Origin: VRUE01 sp963753245
GTDB taxonomy: Bacteria > Actinomycetota > Thermoleophilia > Solirubrobacterales > 70-9
Assembly (NCBI GenBank): GCA_963753245.1
Contig: CAVWBK010000005.1
Location: 1 to 64,000, forward strand
Length of the DNA stretch: 64,000 bases
Direction: 5' to 3'
Shown here: one piece after another, positions 43,452-52,448 of the stretch
Position numbering within the stretch: position 1 is the stretch's first letter
How the letters are laid out: the number at the start of each line of letters is the position of its first letter
Made by a program: the position numbers and the translations under genes
Notes under the pieces: model-generated
What the model was told of the DNA's origin: nothing
What the model saw: only the letters and a program-made list of their open reading frames with translations
The model's database searches: none

Positions 43452-45290
43452 GTGGCAACACCAGGGAATAAGCAAGAACGAGTCATCGTCCGGTTCGCCG
43501 GAGATTCAGGCGATGGCATGCAGCTGGTCGGCGGTCGTTTCACGGCCGCCACCGCCATGCTCGGCAATGACCTCTCGACCCTGCCCGACTTCCCGGCCGA
43601 GATCCGAGCACCGGCCGGCACACCGCATGGCGTCTCGGCCTTCCAGATCCACTTCGCCTCGCGCGACATCCTCACCCCGGGTGATCACCCCAACACGCTG
43701 GTAGCGATGAACCCGGCGGCACTGAAGGCGAACCTGAAGGCGCTCGAGGTGGGGGGGACGGTGATCGTCAACGAGGACGCCTTCACCGACAACAACCTGC
43801 GCAAGGCCGGCTATGAGGAGAACCCGCTCGATGACGGGACCCTCGACAGCTATCAGCTGTTCCGGGTGCCGATGACCTCGATTGCGACCCGGGCGACCGA
43901 GGGAATCGAGGGCCTGAAGGCGGCCGAGGGCCAGCGCACCAAGAACATCTTCGCCCTCGGTCTTGTCTCCTGGCTCTATGGGCGGCCGGTCGAGGCCTCG
44001 CTCAGTTGGCTGGAGACCAAATTCGCGAAAAAGCCGGCGATTCGCGATGCAAACGTCGCCGCCTTCAAAGCCGGCTACAACTTCGGCGAGACGACCGAGC
44101 TCGCCGCCACCCAGATCGAGATCGAGCCCGCCCCACTCGACGCTGGCGAGTACCGCAACGTCGACGGGACTCAGGCGCTCGCCCTGGGCCTGATCGCCGC
44201 CGGAGTCAAGAGCGGCCTGCAGCCGTTCTTTGCCACCTACCCGATCACCCCGGCCTCCGAGCTCCTGCATCACCTCGCCCGCCACGATCGCCTCGGGGTT
44301 CGCACCGTTCAGGCCGAGGACGAGATCGCGGCCGTCAACATGGCGGTCGGTGCTGCCTTCGCCGGCCACCTCGGGATCACCGCAACCAGCGGCCCTGGCA
44401 TGGACCTGAAGGCAGAGACGATCGGCCTCGCGGCGATGCTCGAGTTACCGATGGTGATCATCGACGTGCAGCGCGCTGGTCCCTCGACTGGGATGCCGAC
44501 GAAAACCGAGCAGACCGACCTGTTGATGGCGATCCACGGCCGCCATGGCGAGTCGCCGCTGCCGGTGATTGCGGCCGCCACGCCGGCTGACTGCTTCGAT
44601 GTCGCGGTTGAGGCCGTGCGGATTGCTGTCCGCTACCGCACGCCAGTGATACTGCTCTCCGACACCTTCATCGCCAACTCCTCCGAGCCCTGGCGGATCC
44701 CCGATAGCGCTCAGCTGCCCGAGATTGATCCCCATTTTGCCGAGGGGCCAAACGCGGGCGATGAGTTCCTGCCCTACCTGCGCGATGAGAACGGAGCCCG
44801 GCCCTGGGCGATTCCCGGCACGCCGGGACTCCAGCATCGAATCGGCGGACTCGAGAAGGAGAACGGCAGCGGCAACATCAGCTATGACCCGGCCAACCAC
44901 GCCCTGATGACCGAATTGCGGGCGCAGAAGTTGGAAAAACTCGCCGAGGAGATGCCCGAGCTTGCGGTGGAAGCCGACGAGGGAGCCGAGCTTTTGGTGC
45001 TCGGCTGGGGGTCAACCTACGGCGTGGTCCAGGCGGCCGCAAGGCGGATCCGCGAGCGCGAGATTCCGATCGCCACCGCGCATCTGCGACACCTCGACCC
45101 ACTGCCGCGCAACACCGCCGCGCTGGTGCGCTCCTTCCCCAAGGTTTTGATCCCCGAGGTCAACACGGGCCAATTGCTCGGCATCATCCGCGCCAAGTTT
45201 CTGGTCGACGCCACCGGCTACAACAAAATGGAGGGCCTGCCGATCTTCGCCGAGGAGCTCGAGGGCGCGATCCTGGAGGCACTCACATGA
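43452..45290 (+). CDS. korA: 2-oxoacid:ferredoxin oxidoreductase alpha subunit (fused gamma-alpha)
   Basis: 612-residue subunit of a CoA-dependent 2-oxoacid (probably 2-oxoglutarate):ferredoxin oxidoreductase, linking the TCA cycle to low-potential electrons. The N-terminal gamma-type domain (VRFAGDSGDGMQLVGGRFT) is fused to the pyrimidine-binding alpha domain (FFATYPITPASELLHHLA, QAEDEIAAVNMAVGAAFAG, SGPGMDLKAETIGLA, GPSTGMPTKTEQTDL). GTG 43452 is the likely start; a longer frame lacks coding character. It overlaps korB by four bases (ATGA). Confidence 0.9.
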   Translation: MATPGNKQERVIVRFAGDSGDGMQLVGGRFTAATAMLGNDLSTLPDFPAEIRAPAGTPHGVSAFQIHFASRDILTPGDHPNTLVAMNPAALKANLKALEVGGTVIVNEDAFTDNNLRKAGYEENPLDDGTLDSYQLFRVPMTSIATRATEGIEGLKAAEGQRTKNIFALGLVSWLYGRPVEASLSWLETKFAKKPAIRDANVAAFKAGYNFGETTELAATQIEIEPAPLDAGEYRNVDGTQALALGLIAAGVKSGLQPFFATYPITPASELLHHLARHDRLGVRTVQAEDEIAAVNMAVGAAFAGHLGITATSGPGMDLKAETIGLAAMLELPMVIIDVQRAGPSTGMPTKTEQTDLLMAIHGRHGESPLPVIAAATPADCFDVAVEAVRIAVRYRTPVILLSDTFIANSSEPWRIPDSAQLPEIDPHFAEGPNAGDEFLPYLRDENGARPWAIPGTPGLQHRIGGLEKENGSGNISYDPANHALMTELRAQKLEKLAEEMPELAVEADEGAELLVLGWGSTYGVVQAAARRIREREIPIATAHLRHLDPLPRNTAALVRSFPKVLIPEVNTGQLLGIIRAKFLVDATGYNKMEGLPIFAEELEGAILEALT

Positions 45291-46333
45291 GCGGCAATGG
45301 AGCTAGCAACGGGAACGGTGCCGGCGCCCTGCCGATGCTGACCAAGCAGGACTTCCAATCTGACCAGGAGACGCGTTGGTGCCCGGGGTGTGGCGATTAC
45401 GCGATCCTCGCCAGTGTCCAGGCGTTGATGCCCGAACTCGGGGTGGCGCCGGAGAAGACCGTCTTCATCTCCGGGATCGGCTGCGCCGGTCGCTTTGTCT
45501 ACTACATGGACACCTACGGGATGCACGGCATCCACGGTCGAGCGCTAGCCCTGGCGACCGGGATCGCCACCGCTCGCGATGACCTCTCGGTCTGGGTCGT
45601 CAGCGGTGACGGCGACGCCCTCTCGATCGGCGGCAATCACCTGATCCACGCCCTGCGCCGAAATGTCCCGATCAAGCTCCTGCTCTTCAACAACCAGATC
45701 TATGGACTGACTAAGGGTCAGTACTCGCCGACCAGCGAGAAGGGAAAGATCACCAAGTCGACTCCGTTTGGCTCAGAGGACCATCCCTTCAATCCGGCGG
45801 CGCTTGCCCTGGGAGCCGAGGCGTCCTTCGTCGCCCGCACAATCGACGTCGAGAAGAAGCACGTGGCCGCGACCCTGCGCGCGGCCGCCGAACACGAAGG
45901 CTCGGCCTTCGTTGAGATCTACCAGAATTGCAATGTCTTCAATGACGGCGCCTTTGACGCCGTCCGTGGTAAGGGCGGCCGGCCCAACCAGATCCGCCTT
46001 GAGCATGGCGAGCCGATCCGCTACGGCGCCGAGCTTGAGCGGGGGGTGATCCGGGCGCCCGACGGCAGCCTGGCGCTCGCTGCTGTGGCCGAGGTGGGTG
46101 AGGACGCACTCGTCGTTCACGACGCCCACGGCGCCGATCCCAGCTATGCGACCGCCCTGGCCCGACTCGCAGAAGCGCCGACCGGCCCGACGCCGATCGG
46201 GGTTCTGCGCGATATCAAGCGTCCTGTCTACGGCGCCAACCGCCAGCAGGAGCTAAACGCCGCCCACAGTGCTGCCACCCTCGCCGATGTCGATGAGCTG
46301 CTGCGCTCCGGCGACACCTGGACCGTCAGCTGA
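45287..46333 (+). CDS. korB: 2-oxoacid:ferredoxin oxidoreductase beta subunit
   Basis: 348-residue thiamine diphosphate and FeS-cluster subunit partnering korA. Cluster and TPP motifs are RWCPGCGDYAILASVQ, SGIGCAGRFVYYMDTYGMHGIHGR, the TPP site SGDGDALSIGGNHL with LFNNQIYGLTKGQYSPTS, and QNCNVFNDGAF. It is translationally coupled to korA through the ATGA junction. Length and motifs fit the actinobacterial two-subunit type. Confidence 0.92.
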   Translation: MSGNGASNGNGAGALPMLTKQDFQSDQETRWCPGCGDYAILASVQALMPELGVAPEKTVFISGIGCAGRFVYYMDTYGMHGIHGRALALATGIATARDDLSVWVVSGDGDALSIGGNHLIHALRRNVPIKLLLFNNQIYGLTKGQYSPTSEKGKITKSTPFGSEDHPFNPAALALGAEASFVARTIDVEKKHVAATLRAAAEHEGSAFVEIYQNCNVFNDGAFDAVRGKGGRPNQIRLEHGEPIRYGAELERGVIRAPDGSLALAAVAEVGEDALVVHDAHGADPSYATALARLAEAPTGPTPIGVLRDIKRPVYGANRQQELNAAHSAATLADVDELLRSGDTWTVS

Positions 46334-46335
46334 GA

Positions 46336-46974
46336 GTGGCGAAGCTCCGCTTCCGGATTTCGATCTCGCTCGACGGCTTCGTCGCCGGCCCCAAGCAGAG
46401 CGAGGAAAACCCGCTCGGTGTGGGCGGGATGGGGCTGCACCAGTGGGCCTTTGAGCTCGCCGCCTGGCGGGCAGCGCACGGTCAGGAGGGCGGTGAGGTG
46501 AACGCCAGCAGCGAGGTGATCGAGCGCAGCAACGAGAACATCGGCGCCCAGCTCATGGGGCGCAACATGTTCGGCGGCGGGCCGGGGGAGTGGGGGGAAG
46601 AACCGTGGACGGGCTGGTGGGGAGATGAGCCGCCCTTCCATATGCCGGTTTTCGTCCTCACCCATCATCAGCGCGAGCCCTTGCAGCTCGGCGATACCAC
46701 CTTCCATTTCCTAACCGAAGACGTTGGCTCAGCGCTGGCCGAGGCCAAGCAGGCGGCTGGCGGCAAAGACGTGCTGCTCGCCGGCGGTGCGGCGATCGCC
46801 CGCCAGTGCATCGCGGCGGGCCTGGTCGATGAGATGCTGCTCAGTCTGGTGCCGATTGTGCTCGGCTCCGGCGAGCGGCTCTTTGAAGGACTGGGTCCCA
46901 GCGACCCGGGTTTTGAGCAGGTGGGAGCGGTCGAGGCCCCCGGCGTCACCCACCTGAGCTATCGGCGCCGCTGA
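46336..46974 (+). CDS. Dihydrofolate reductase / RibD C-terminal family protein
   Basis: 212 residues with the fold of DHFR and the RibD reductase domain. KLRFRISISLDGFVAGP at the start, GRNMFGGGPG, PVFVLTHHQREPL, GGKDVLLAGGAAIARQCIAAGLVDEM and LGSGERLFEGL are the family pattern; NADPH is the expected cofactor. The start is GTG 46336, three bases after the korB stop. Substrate unknown. Confidence 0.82.
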   Translation: MAKLRFRISISLDGFVAGPKQSEENPLGVGGMGLHQWAFELAAWRAAHGQEGGEVNASSEVIERSNENIGAQLMGRNMFGGGPGEWGEEPWTGWWGDEPPFHMPVFVLTHHQREPLQLGDTTFHFLTEDVGSALAEAKQAAGGKDVLLAGGAAIARQCIAAGLVDEMLLSLVPIVLGSGERLFEGLGPSDPGFEQVGAVEAPGVTHLSYRRR

Positions 46975-47434
46975 GTGGGCCGGGCCCCGGCGCCGAGGCC
47001 TCAACGTCATCCAGCGTCTCGGCCAGCGGGTCATAGATCAGGCCCCGAATTCGGTCGTGGTGGATTAGCTCTGGGCTGGAGCGCAGGCGCTCAAGCCCGG
47101 CGCGGAGGGTGAGCTCGAGGTCTGAGAAGGCGCCCAGCCGCCAGGCCGGCCGTGCCCCATCGGCGCGCAGCGACTCGGCGAAGCGCTGATCAGAGGCGCC
47201 GTGCAGGCCGCAGCCGCGGTGCATGAGGACGACGATTTCCTCGGTGTCGAGCAGGCGCTGGGAGGCGCTCAGCGAGCGCAGCGCGTCCTCGCTGACCAAG
47301 CCGCCGGCATTGCGGATGATGTGGGCGTCGCCGCGGCCGATATCGAGCAGCGCGTAGAGGTCGATCCGGGCGTCCATGCAGGCAAGCACGGCGAGCCGGC
47401 GACGCGGACGCGGGTCATCGGCGCCGCTAGCCAT
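46946..47434 (-). CDS. Beta-class carbonic anhydrase
   Basis: 162 residues. The zinc ligands and catalytic pair are LACMDARID (Cys, Asp, Arg) and LMHRGCGLHG (His, Cys); IIRNAGGLVSEDALRSL is the conserved core. It interconverts CO2 and bicarbonate. Its start overlaps the end of the exonuclease gene by eight bases, and its 3' end overlaps the convergent reductase gene by 29 bases. Confidence 0.88.
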   Translation of the reverse strand: MASGADDPRPRRRLAVLACMDARIDLYALLDIGRGDAHIIRNAGGLVSEDALRSLSASQRLLDTEEIVVLMHRGCGLHGASDQRFAESLRADGARPAWRLGAFSDLELTLRAGLERLRSSPELIHHDRIRGLIYDPLAETLDDVEASAPGPGPLSGADSSGG

Positions 47435-48290
47435 CGGCAGCCGCTCGCAGCCGCTCTGCCAGCCTGTTCATGCCGTGAGCCTCGGCCGCCTCGGCCGCCT
47501 GGACCCAATCGGTCAGGCGATCCTCGGGAGGCTCCACGCCGGCCTCGCGCAGGGTCGCGATGTCCTTGAAGGCGAGGAGTTCATCGTGCCCGTTGATCAG
47601 TGCTTCGCGAAGCTTTGGCCGCTCGATACGAATCGCGGTGTCGAGCAGTGCCTCCAAAGAGCCGTGGCGGCGCAGTAGCTCGGCGGCGGTTTTTGGGCCG
47701 ACGCCCTTGGCCCCCGGCAGGCCGTCGGAGGGGTCGCCGCGCAGAGCGATGAAGTCCGGGACCTGCTCGGGGTCGATCCCGTAGCGCTCACGGACCCCGT
47801 CGGGCCCCACCTCCTCGGCGCCTTTGCCACCGGTGCGCACGTAGAGCACCGTGACCGCCTCGCTGGCACACTGATACATGTCGCGGTCGCCGGTCAGGAT
47901 CAGCGCCCGACCGCCGGCCTGGGCCTCGCGCTGCGCGAAGCTGCCGAGCAGATCATCGGCCTCCAATGAGTCGCTGGCGATCACCAACCAACCAAAGGCT
48001 GCGAAGAAATCGTCGCACTGGGCCCACTGGCCAGCGAGCTCCTCGGGCACCGCGGGGCGATCGGCGTGGTAGGCCGGATAGAGCTCGGTTCGGTAGGAAG
48101 CTGCGTCGGGTCCAAAGCAGAGGACGACCGCACGTGGTCGGTGGGCTTCCACCTCGCGCAGGATCAGATTGGCGCTACCGAGCAGCGCGTTGACGGGGTT
48201 ACCCTCGCGGTCGACAATCGTTTTGGGCAGCGCGTAGAAGGCGCGGAAGAGCATCGAGGGGGTGTCGACGACGAGGAGCGGCGATCTCAT
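47427..48290 (-). CDS. 5'-3' exonuclease (polymerase I N-terminal-domain type)
   Basis: 287-residue FEN-like nuclease resembling the N-terminal domain of DNA polymerase I as a stand-alone protein. Acidic metal ligands are visible in LLVVDTPSMLFRAFYAL, VVLCFGPDAASYR, ASDSLEADDLLGSFA and LILTGDRDMYQCA, and the helix-hairpin-helix GLPGAKGVGPKTAAELLRRHG follows. It would remove RNA primers or flaps. ATG 48290 is the start before the first strand; a longer frame to 48350 is unlikely. Confidence 0.88.
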   Translation of the reverse strand: MRSPLLVVDTPSMLFRAFYALPKTIVDREGNPVNALLGSANLILREVEAHRPRAVVLCFGPDAASYRTELYPAYHADRPAVPEELAGQWAQCDDFFAAFGWLVIASDSLEADDLLGSFAQREAQAGGRALILTGDRDMYQCASEAVTVLYVRTGGKGAEEVGPDGVRERYGIDPEQVPDFIALRGDPSDGLPGAKGVGPKTAAELLRRHGSLEALLDTAIRIERPKLREALINGHDELLAFKDIATLREAGVEPPEDRLTDWVQAAEAAEAHGMNRLAERLRAAADG

Positions 48291-48342
48291 TCGCGACACC
48301 CTATGCACCGACCAATCTCCACGGTTCCCTAGATTCCATGGG

Positions 48343-49107
48343 ATGGACAACGCCCTTCACATCGAGGAGTTGGTGAAACGCTACCCGACCGGCGTCGAGG
48401 CCCTGCGGGGTGTTTCACTTGAGATCAAGCCCGGTGAACTGTTCGGCCTGCTCGGGCCCAACGGGGCTGGGAAGTCGACCCTGATTCATTGCACGACCGG
48501 CTTGGCGCAGACCACCTCGGGGAAGATCGAGGTCTTCGGCCACGACGCGATCTCTGACTATGAAGAGGCGCGCCAGGCGGTTGGGCTGGCACCCCAGGAG
48601 GTCAACCTCGATTGGTTCTTGACCGCCGAGGAGACGCTCGACTATCACGGCGGCTACTTCGGGATGCCCAAGCGAGAGCGGCGTGAACGGACCAAGGAGC
48701 TGCTTGAGACCTTCTCGCTGACCGCCAAGCGCGACGAACGCACACGCACCCTCTCCGGGGGGATGAAGCGGCGGCTGATTCTGGCGCGGGCGGTGATGCA
48801 CCGTCCCCGACTGCTGATCCTTGATGAGCCGACCGCCGGGGTCGATGTAGAGCTGCGCCTCGAGCTCTGGCATTACGTGCAGCGCATCAACCAGGAAGGG
48901 ACGACGATTCTGCTCACCACCCACTACATCGAGGAGGCCGAGCAGCTCTGTGACCGGATCGCCTTCATCAACGAAGGCAAGATCGTCGGCGAGGGGACCA
49001 GTGAGGCACTGGCCGATCTCTATGACGTCGACAACCTCGAGGACGCCTACCTGGCACTGGTTGGGCGCAAGGAGCTCTCACGCTCGCGCCTCGAGGTCGA
49101 GGCATGA
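48343..49107 (+). CDS. ABC exporter ATP-binding protein
   Basis: 254-residue ATPase with Walker A GPNGAGKSTLIHC, Q-loop GLAPQEVNLDWFLTAEETLDYH, signature TLSGGMKRRLILARAV, Walker B LLILDEPTAGVDVELR and H-loop TTHYIEEAEQL. The pattern matches multidrug/polysaccharide ABC-2 exporters. ATG 48343 begins shortly before the first strand. It pairs with the permease gene eight bases downstream. Confidence 0.88.
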   Translation: MDNALHIEELVKRYPTGVEALRGVSLEIKPGELFGLLGPNGAGKSTLIHCTTGLAQTTSGKIEVFGHDAISDYEEARQAVGLAPQEVNLDWFLTAEETLDYHGGYFGMPKRERRERTKELLETFSLTAKRDERTRTLSGGMKRRLILARAVMHRPRLLILDEPTAGVDVELRLELWHYVQRINQEGTTILLTTHYIEEAEQLCDRIAFINEGKIVGEGTSEALADLYDVDNLEDAYLALVGRKELSRSRLEVEA

Positions 49108-49114
49108 GACGCCA

Positions 49115-49894
49115 ATGGGTCGCGCTGTGAGCGCCGCGCAGATCCGGTTCGCGACGCTCTGGCGGCGAGAGGTCAACCGCTTCATGAAGATCAAGAAACA
49201 GACGCTGGGCGGCCCGCTGCTTGAAACCTTTCTCTACATCACGATCTTCGGCGCGGCACTCGGCTCGCGGATCAAGGAGATCGACGGGGTCAAGTACATC
49301 CTCTTCGTCATCCCCGGCCTGATCATGATGGCCTGGGCGACGAACGCCTTCACCAACAACTCCTCCTCGATCCTCCAGCAGAAGTTCCAGGGCGCGATCC
49401 ACGACCAGCTCTCCTCGCCCGCCTCGCCGCTGGAGCTCCTGCTCGCCTTCTGTCTGGGCGGCTTCATGCGCGGACTGATGGTCGCGGTGATCGCCTTCCT
49501 CGTCTCGCTGATCCTCATCGGCCTGCCGGTCGAACACGTCCTCGTGCTGATTCCGGCACTCTTCCTGGTCGGCTTCTTCTTCGCCAATCTCGGCGTTCTG
49601 ATCGGCGTGCGCGCCGAGCAGTTCGACGACGTCGCCTTCGCCCAGACCTTCGTCCTGCAGCCCTTGATGTTTCTCGGCGGCGTCTTCTACTCGGCCAAGC
49701 TCTTGCCGGAGCCATTTCAGACCCTGACCCGGTTCAACCCAATCTTCTACATGATCTCCCTGGTGCGCTACGGCTTTGTGGGCATCACCGAAATCAGCAT
49801 TCCGCTTTCATTGTTGGCGCTGACCGGAGCGACCGCCGTGCTCTTCGCCGTCAATCTTCGCCTCTTCTCGCAGGGGTACAAGCTGCGCGCCTAG
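49115..49894 (+). CDS. ABC-2 type exporter permease
   Basis: 259 residues and six helices. REVNRFMKIKKQTLGGPLLETFLYITIFG at the start, QKFQGAIHDQLSSPASPLELL as the coupling region, VFFANLGVLIGV-like inner segments, and LMFLGGVFYSAKLLPEPFQTL as the conserved extracellular motif identify the ABC-2 family. ATG 49115 or GTG 49127 are both possible starts. Confidence 0.85.
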   Translation: MGRAVSAAQIRFATLWRREVNRFMKIKKQTLGGPLLETFLYITIFGAALGSRIKEIDGVKYILFVIPGLIMMAWATNAFTNNSSSILQQKFQGAIHDQLSSPASPLELLLAFCLGGFMRGLMVAVIAFLVSLILIGLPVEHVLVLIPALFLVGFFFANLGVLIGVRAEQFDDVAFAQTFVLQPLMFLGGVFYSAKLLPEPFQTLTRFNPIFYMISLVRYGFVGITEISIPLSLLALTGATAVLFAVNLRLFSQGYKLRA

Positions 49895-50049
49895 CTGCGC
49901 TCCGCTCAGCCACGAGGTGAGTCCGAGGCCGATCAGCCTGTCCGCACAACTGCGCCGATCCGCGCGCGGTTTGGGGGGAGGCGCGGAGCGCCTGCTTCTG
50001 ACCGGTGGCGGGGGTTCGACATGGCGCGCACCGCATCGGGATGTCGCGC

Positions 50050-50787
50050 TCAGCTTTGGCGATGGACCTCGACCGCGGTCGCCTGCGCGCGCGGACGGAC
50101 GACGATCTCATCGACGTTGACGTGAGCGGGTTGGGCGATGGCCCAACGGATGCACTCGGCGACATCCTCGGGGCGCAGCGGCTGCACGCCCGCATAGACG
50201 CGGCTTGCCGCCTCCTCGTCGCCGCCAAAGCGCACCAGGGAGAACTCGGTCTCGACCATCCCTGGCGCCACCTCGGTGATTCGCAGCGGCTCACCCAGGA
50301 GCTCCAGTCGCAGCGCCCGCAGCAGCGCTCGCTGGCCGTGCTTGGCGGCCATGTAGCCGGCCCCGCCTCGATAGGACTCAAAGGCGGTCGTGCTGGTCAC
50401 GGTGAGGACGTGGCCAGCGCCGGAATCCAGCAGGGCCGGCAACAGGGCGCGGGTCATGCGCATCGTCCCCAAGACGTTTGTCTCATACATCCAGCGCCAA
50501 CGCCCCTCATCGGCCTCGCGCAGCGGTTCAAGCCCGAGCGCGCCCCCGGCGTTATTGACCAGGACGTCGCAGGGCCCGACCGCGGCTGCCAGCGCGGCGA
50601 CCGAAGCAGGGTCGGTGACGTCCAGGGGCAGCGCTCTGGCACCAGCGCCGATTTCCTCAGCGAGAGCCTCCAGGCGCTCTAGGCGTCGCGCGGCGAGGAT
50701 CACCTGATGGCCATCGGCGGCGAGGGCGCGGCCGCTGGCCGCGCCGATCCCGCTCGATGCGCCGGTGATCACCGCGATCTTGGCCAC
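50050..50787 (-). CDS. Short-chain dehydrogenase/reductase
   Basis: 245-residue classical SDR: AVITGASSGIGAASGRALA (TGxxxGIG), DVLVNNAGGALGL (NNAG), the catalytic Ser in TVTSTTAFESY and YMAAKHGQRALL (YxxxK). NADP preference is suggested by ARRLERLE after the second strand. Substrate unknown. It lies 38 bases downstream of the reductase-like gene at 50826, likely co-transcribed. Confidence 0.87.
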   Translation of the reverse strand: MAKIAVITGASSGIGAASGRALAADGHQVILAARRLERLEALAEEIGAGARALPLDVTDPASVAALAAAVGPCDVLVNNAGGALGLEPLREADEGRWRWMYETNVLGTMRMTRALLPALLDSGAGHVLTVTSTTAFESYRGGAGYMAAKHGQRALLRALRLELLGEPLRITEVAPGMVETEFSLVRFGGDEEAASRVYAGVQPLRPEDVAECIRWAIAQPAHVNVDEIVVRPRAQATAVEVHRQS

Positions 50788-50825
50788 GAGGGCAGACTAT
50801 CCCGCTGGCGCTCCTCCGCGGGGCC

Positions 50826-52349
50826 TCAATCCCCCCCCGCCAATCGCCGCACCTGGGGCAGATGAATCTCCTGCAGATAGACGTCCCAGTCGATTGCGGC
50901 GGTGTCGAATGGAAGCTCGACTTGATCATCAGCGGGCATCGATCGAAAGAGCGAATGGGCGTTTGCATCATCAAAAACGCAGTCCAGTTCGGTGTAGGCG
51001 CCATAGATCTTGACCATCCTCGTGATCCGTTCGGCGAGCGCCCGATTGCCACGCAGCATCCTCTCCTGGGGGATCGAAACCGGAGAGGCGATTGCCAGTC
51101 GGGCGAGGCCGGCTGCCAGGCGCTCACGGCGGCTCGCCTTGCGCAGGGCAATGCGCCGCTCGACGAAGCGCAGCTCGCCGATCTCAATCTCTGAGCCATC
51201 GGGCCGGCGCAGCGGGTGCTGCAGAAAATAGGTGCGGATCTGGCCGGCCAGCTCGCCGATCGAGAGTGGGTTGCGGGCGCTGCTCGCGAGTGCGATCGTG
51301 CGCTGGCCCTGGGCCGGGGGGTGGGCCGCGGCGGCGATGCAGGCATTGGCGACGTGATCGACCGGGACGAGGTCGATCCGGTTTGAGCGATGCCCTGGCA
51401 GATGCGTGAGCCCGCGGGCCGCATAGGCGAGGATCAGCGGATCGGCAACCTTGATCCCCTCCAGCCAGCCAGGTGCCGGGTGCTCGAGCGCTGACTCGAT
51501 GATCGTCGGGCGGACGATCGTCGCGCAGGTGGAGTGCTCGAGCAGAAAGCGTTCGCCGAGCGCCTTTGAGAAAGCGTAGGTGTCGGGCCAGCCCGCTCGC
51601 ATTGCCTCCCTGCGTCCAAGCGTCGAGAGGTGCTGACTGACCCAACGTCGGCGCAGCTCCTCGGCGCGTTTCGTCGCTTCCAGACCCGGCCGCCGCGCGG
51701 CATCGCGCCGCGCGGCCTTGGCGAAACCAAGGCTCAGGGGCTCGGCGTTTGACTGCTGCTCGGCCGCGCTGCGCCAGCTTTCCGCCGTGGCTAGAAGCAG
51801 CTGCGGATCGAGGTCGGCGACGGCCTGGTGGGGGACGCCCGCCTCACTGACCAGGCCCGAGCGGCGATCGGCGACGTAGGCGGTGGAGACATGGATGAAA
51901 TGTGGTTTCGATCCGCATCTGATCAGGTGCTTGAGCAGCCGCGTCGGGCCGAGTGAGTTGAGGCGGATGGAGTCATCGAGTGGTTCCTCAAAGGAGACCG
52001 TGGCCGCGCAGTGGATGACCGTGTCGATATCGGCGAGCGTCTCGCGGTGAGCGAGGTCAGCGCTCTCGAGGTCGCCATCGATCGCCCGCATTCGACCCCG
52101 ATCGAGCCAGCTGCGAATCTCGCCGGGCTCCAGATCAGAGAACGCCTCCGCGCCCAGGACCTCGTTCTCCAAGCGCTCCTGCGCCTCGGCCTCTGAGCCG
52201 GCGCGCAGCAGAACGATCAGGGCGCCGAGCTCATAGGAATTGCGCAGCAGGGCGGCGAGAACAGCCTTGCCGAGAAACCCTGATCCGCCGGTCAGCAGGA
52301 TCCGTTGGTCGGCCAGGCGGTCTGCCACGCGATCCCCTTGCCGACTCAC
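50826..52349 (-). CDS. Fatty-acyl-CoA-reductase-like extended SDR
   Basis: 507 residues. A male-sterility/NAD-binding-4 type Rossmann domain has ILLTGGSGFLGKAVLAALL, GDLESADL, VIHCAATVSFEEPLD, HVSTAYVADRR and YxxxK in TYAFSKALGERFL. The C-terminal 180 residues resemble the sterile domain of fatty acyl-CoA reductases (DNAHSLFRSM). Together with the next SDR it could reduce an acyl-CoA to an aldehyde or alcohol; this is inference from fold. Confidence 0.75.
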   Translation of the reverse strand: MSRQGDRVADRLADQRILLTGGSGFLGKAVLAALLRNSYELGALIVLLRAGSEAEAQERLENEVLGAEAFSDLEPGEIRSWLDRGRMRAIDGDLESADLAHRETLADIDTVIHCAATVSFEEPLDDSIRLNSLGPTRLLKHLIRCGSKPHFIHVSTAYVADRRSGLVSEAGVPHQAVADLDPQLLLATAESWRSAAEQQSNAEPLSLGFAKAARRDAARRPGLEATKRAEELRRRWVSQHLSTLGRREAMRAGWPDTYAFSKALGERFLLEHSTCATIVRPTIIESALEHPAPGWLEGIKVADPLILAYAARGLTHLPGHRSNRIDLVPVDHVANACIAAAAHPPAQGQRTIALASSARNPLSIGELAGQIRTYFLQHPLRRPDGSEIEIGELRFVERRIALRKASRRERLAAGLARLAIASPVSIPQERMLRGNRALAERITRMVKIYGAYTELDCVFDDANAHSLFRSMPADDQVELPFDTAAIDWDVYLQEIHLPQVRRLAGGD

Positions 52350-52448
52350 CGCGGCGATTCTAGCCGCGGGCGTGGTTCTCGCGCACGCGAAATTGCGACT
52401 GGCGAGGCCGGATTGGGCGATTGGCCCGCCTCAATACAATCCGAACCG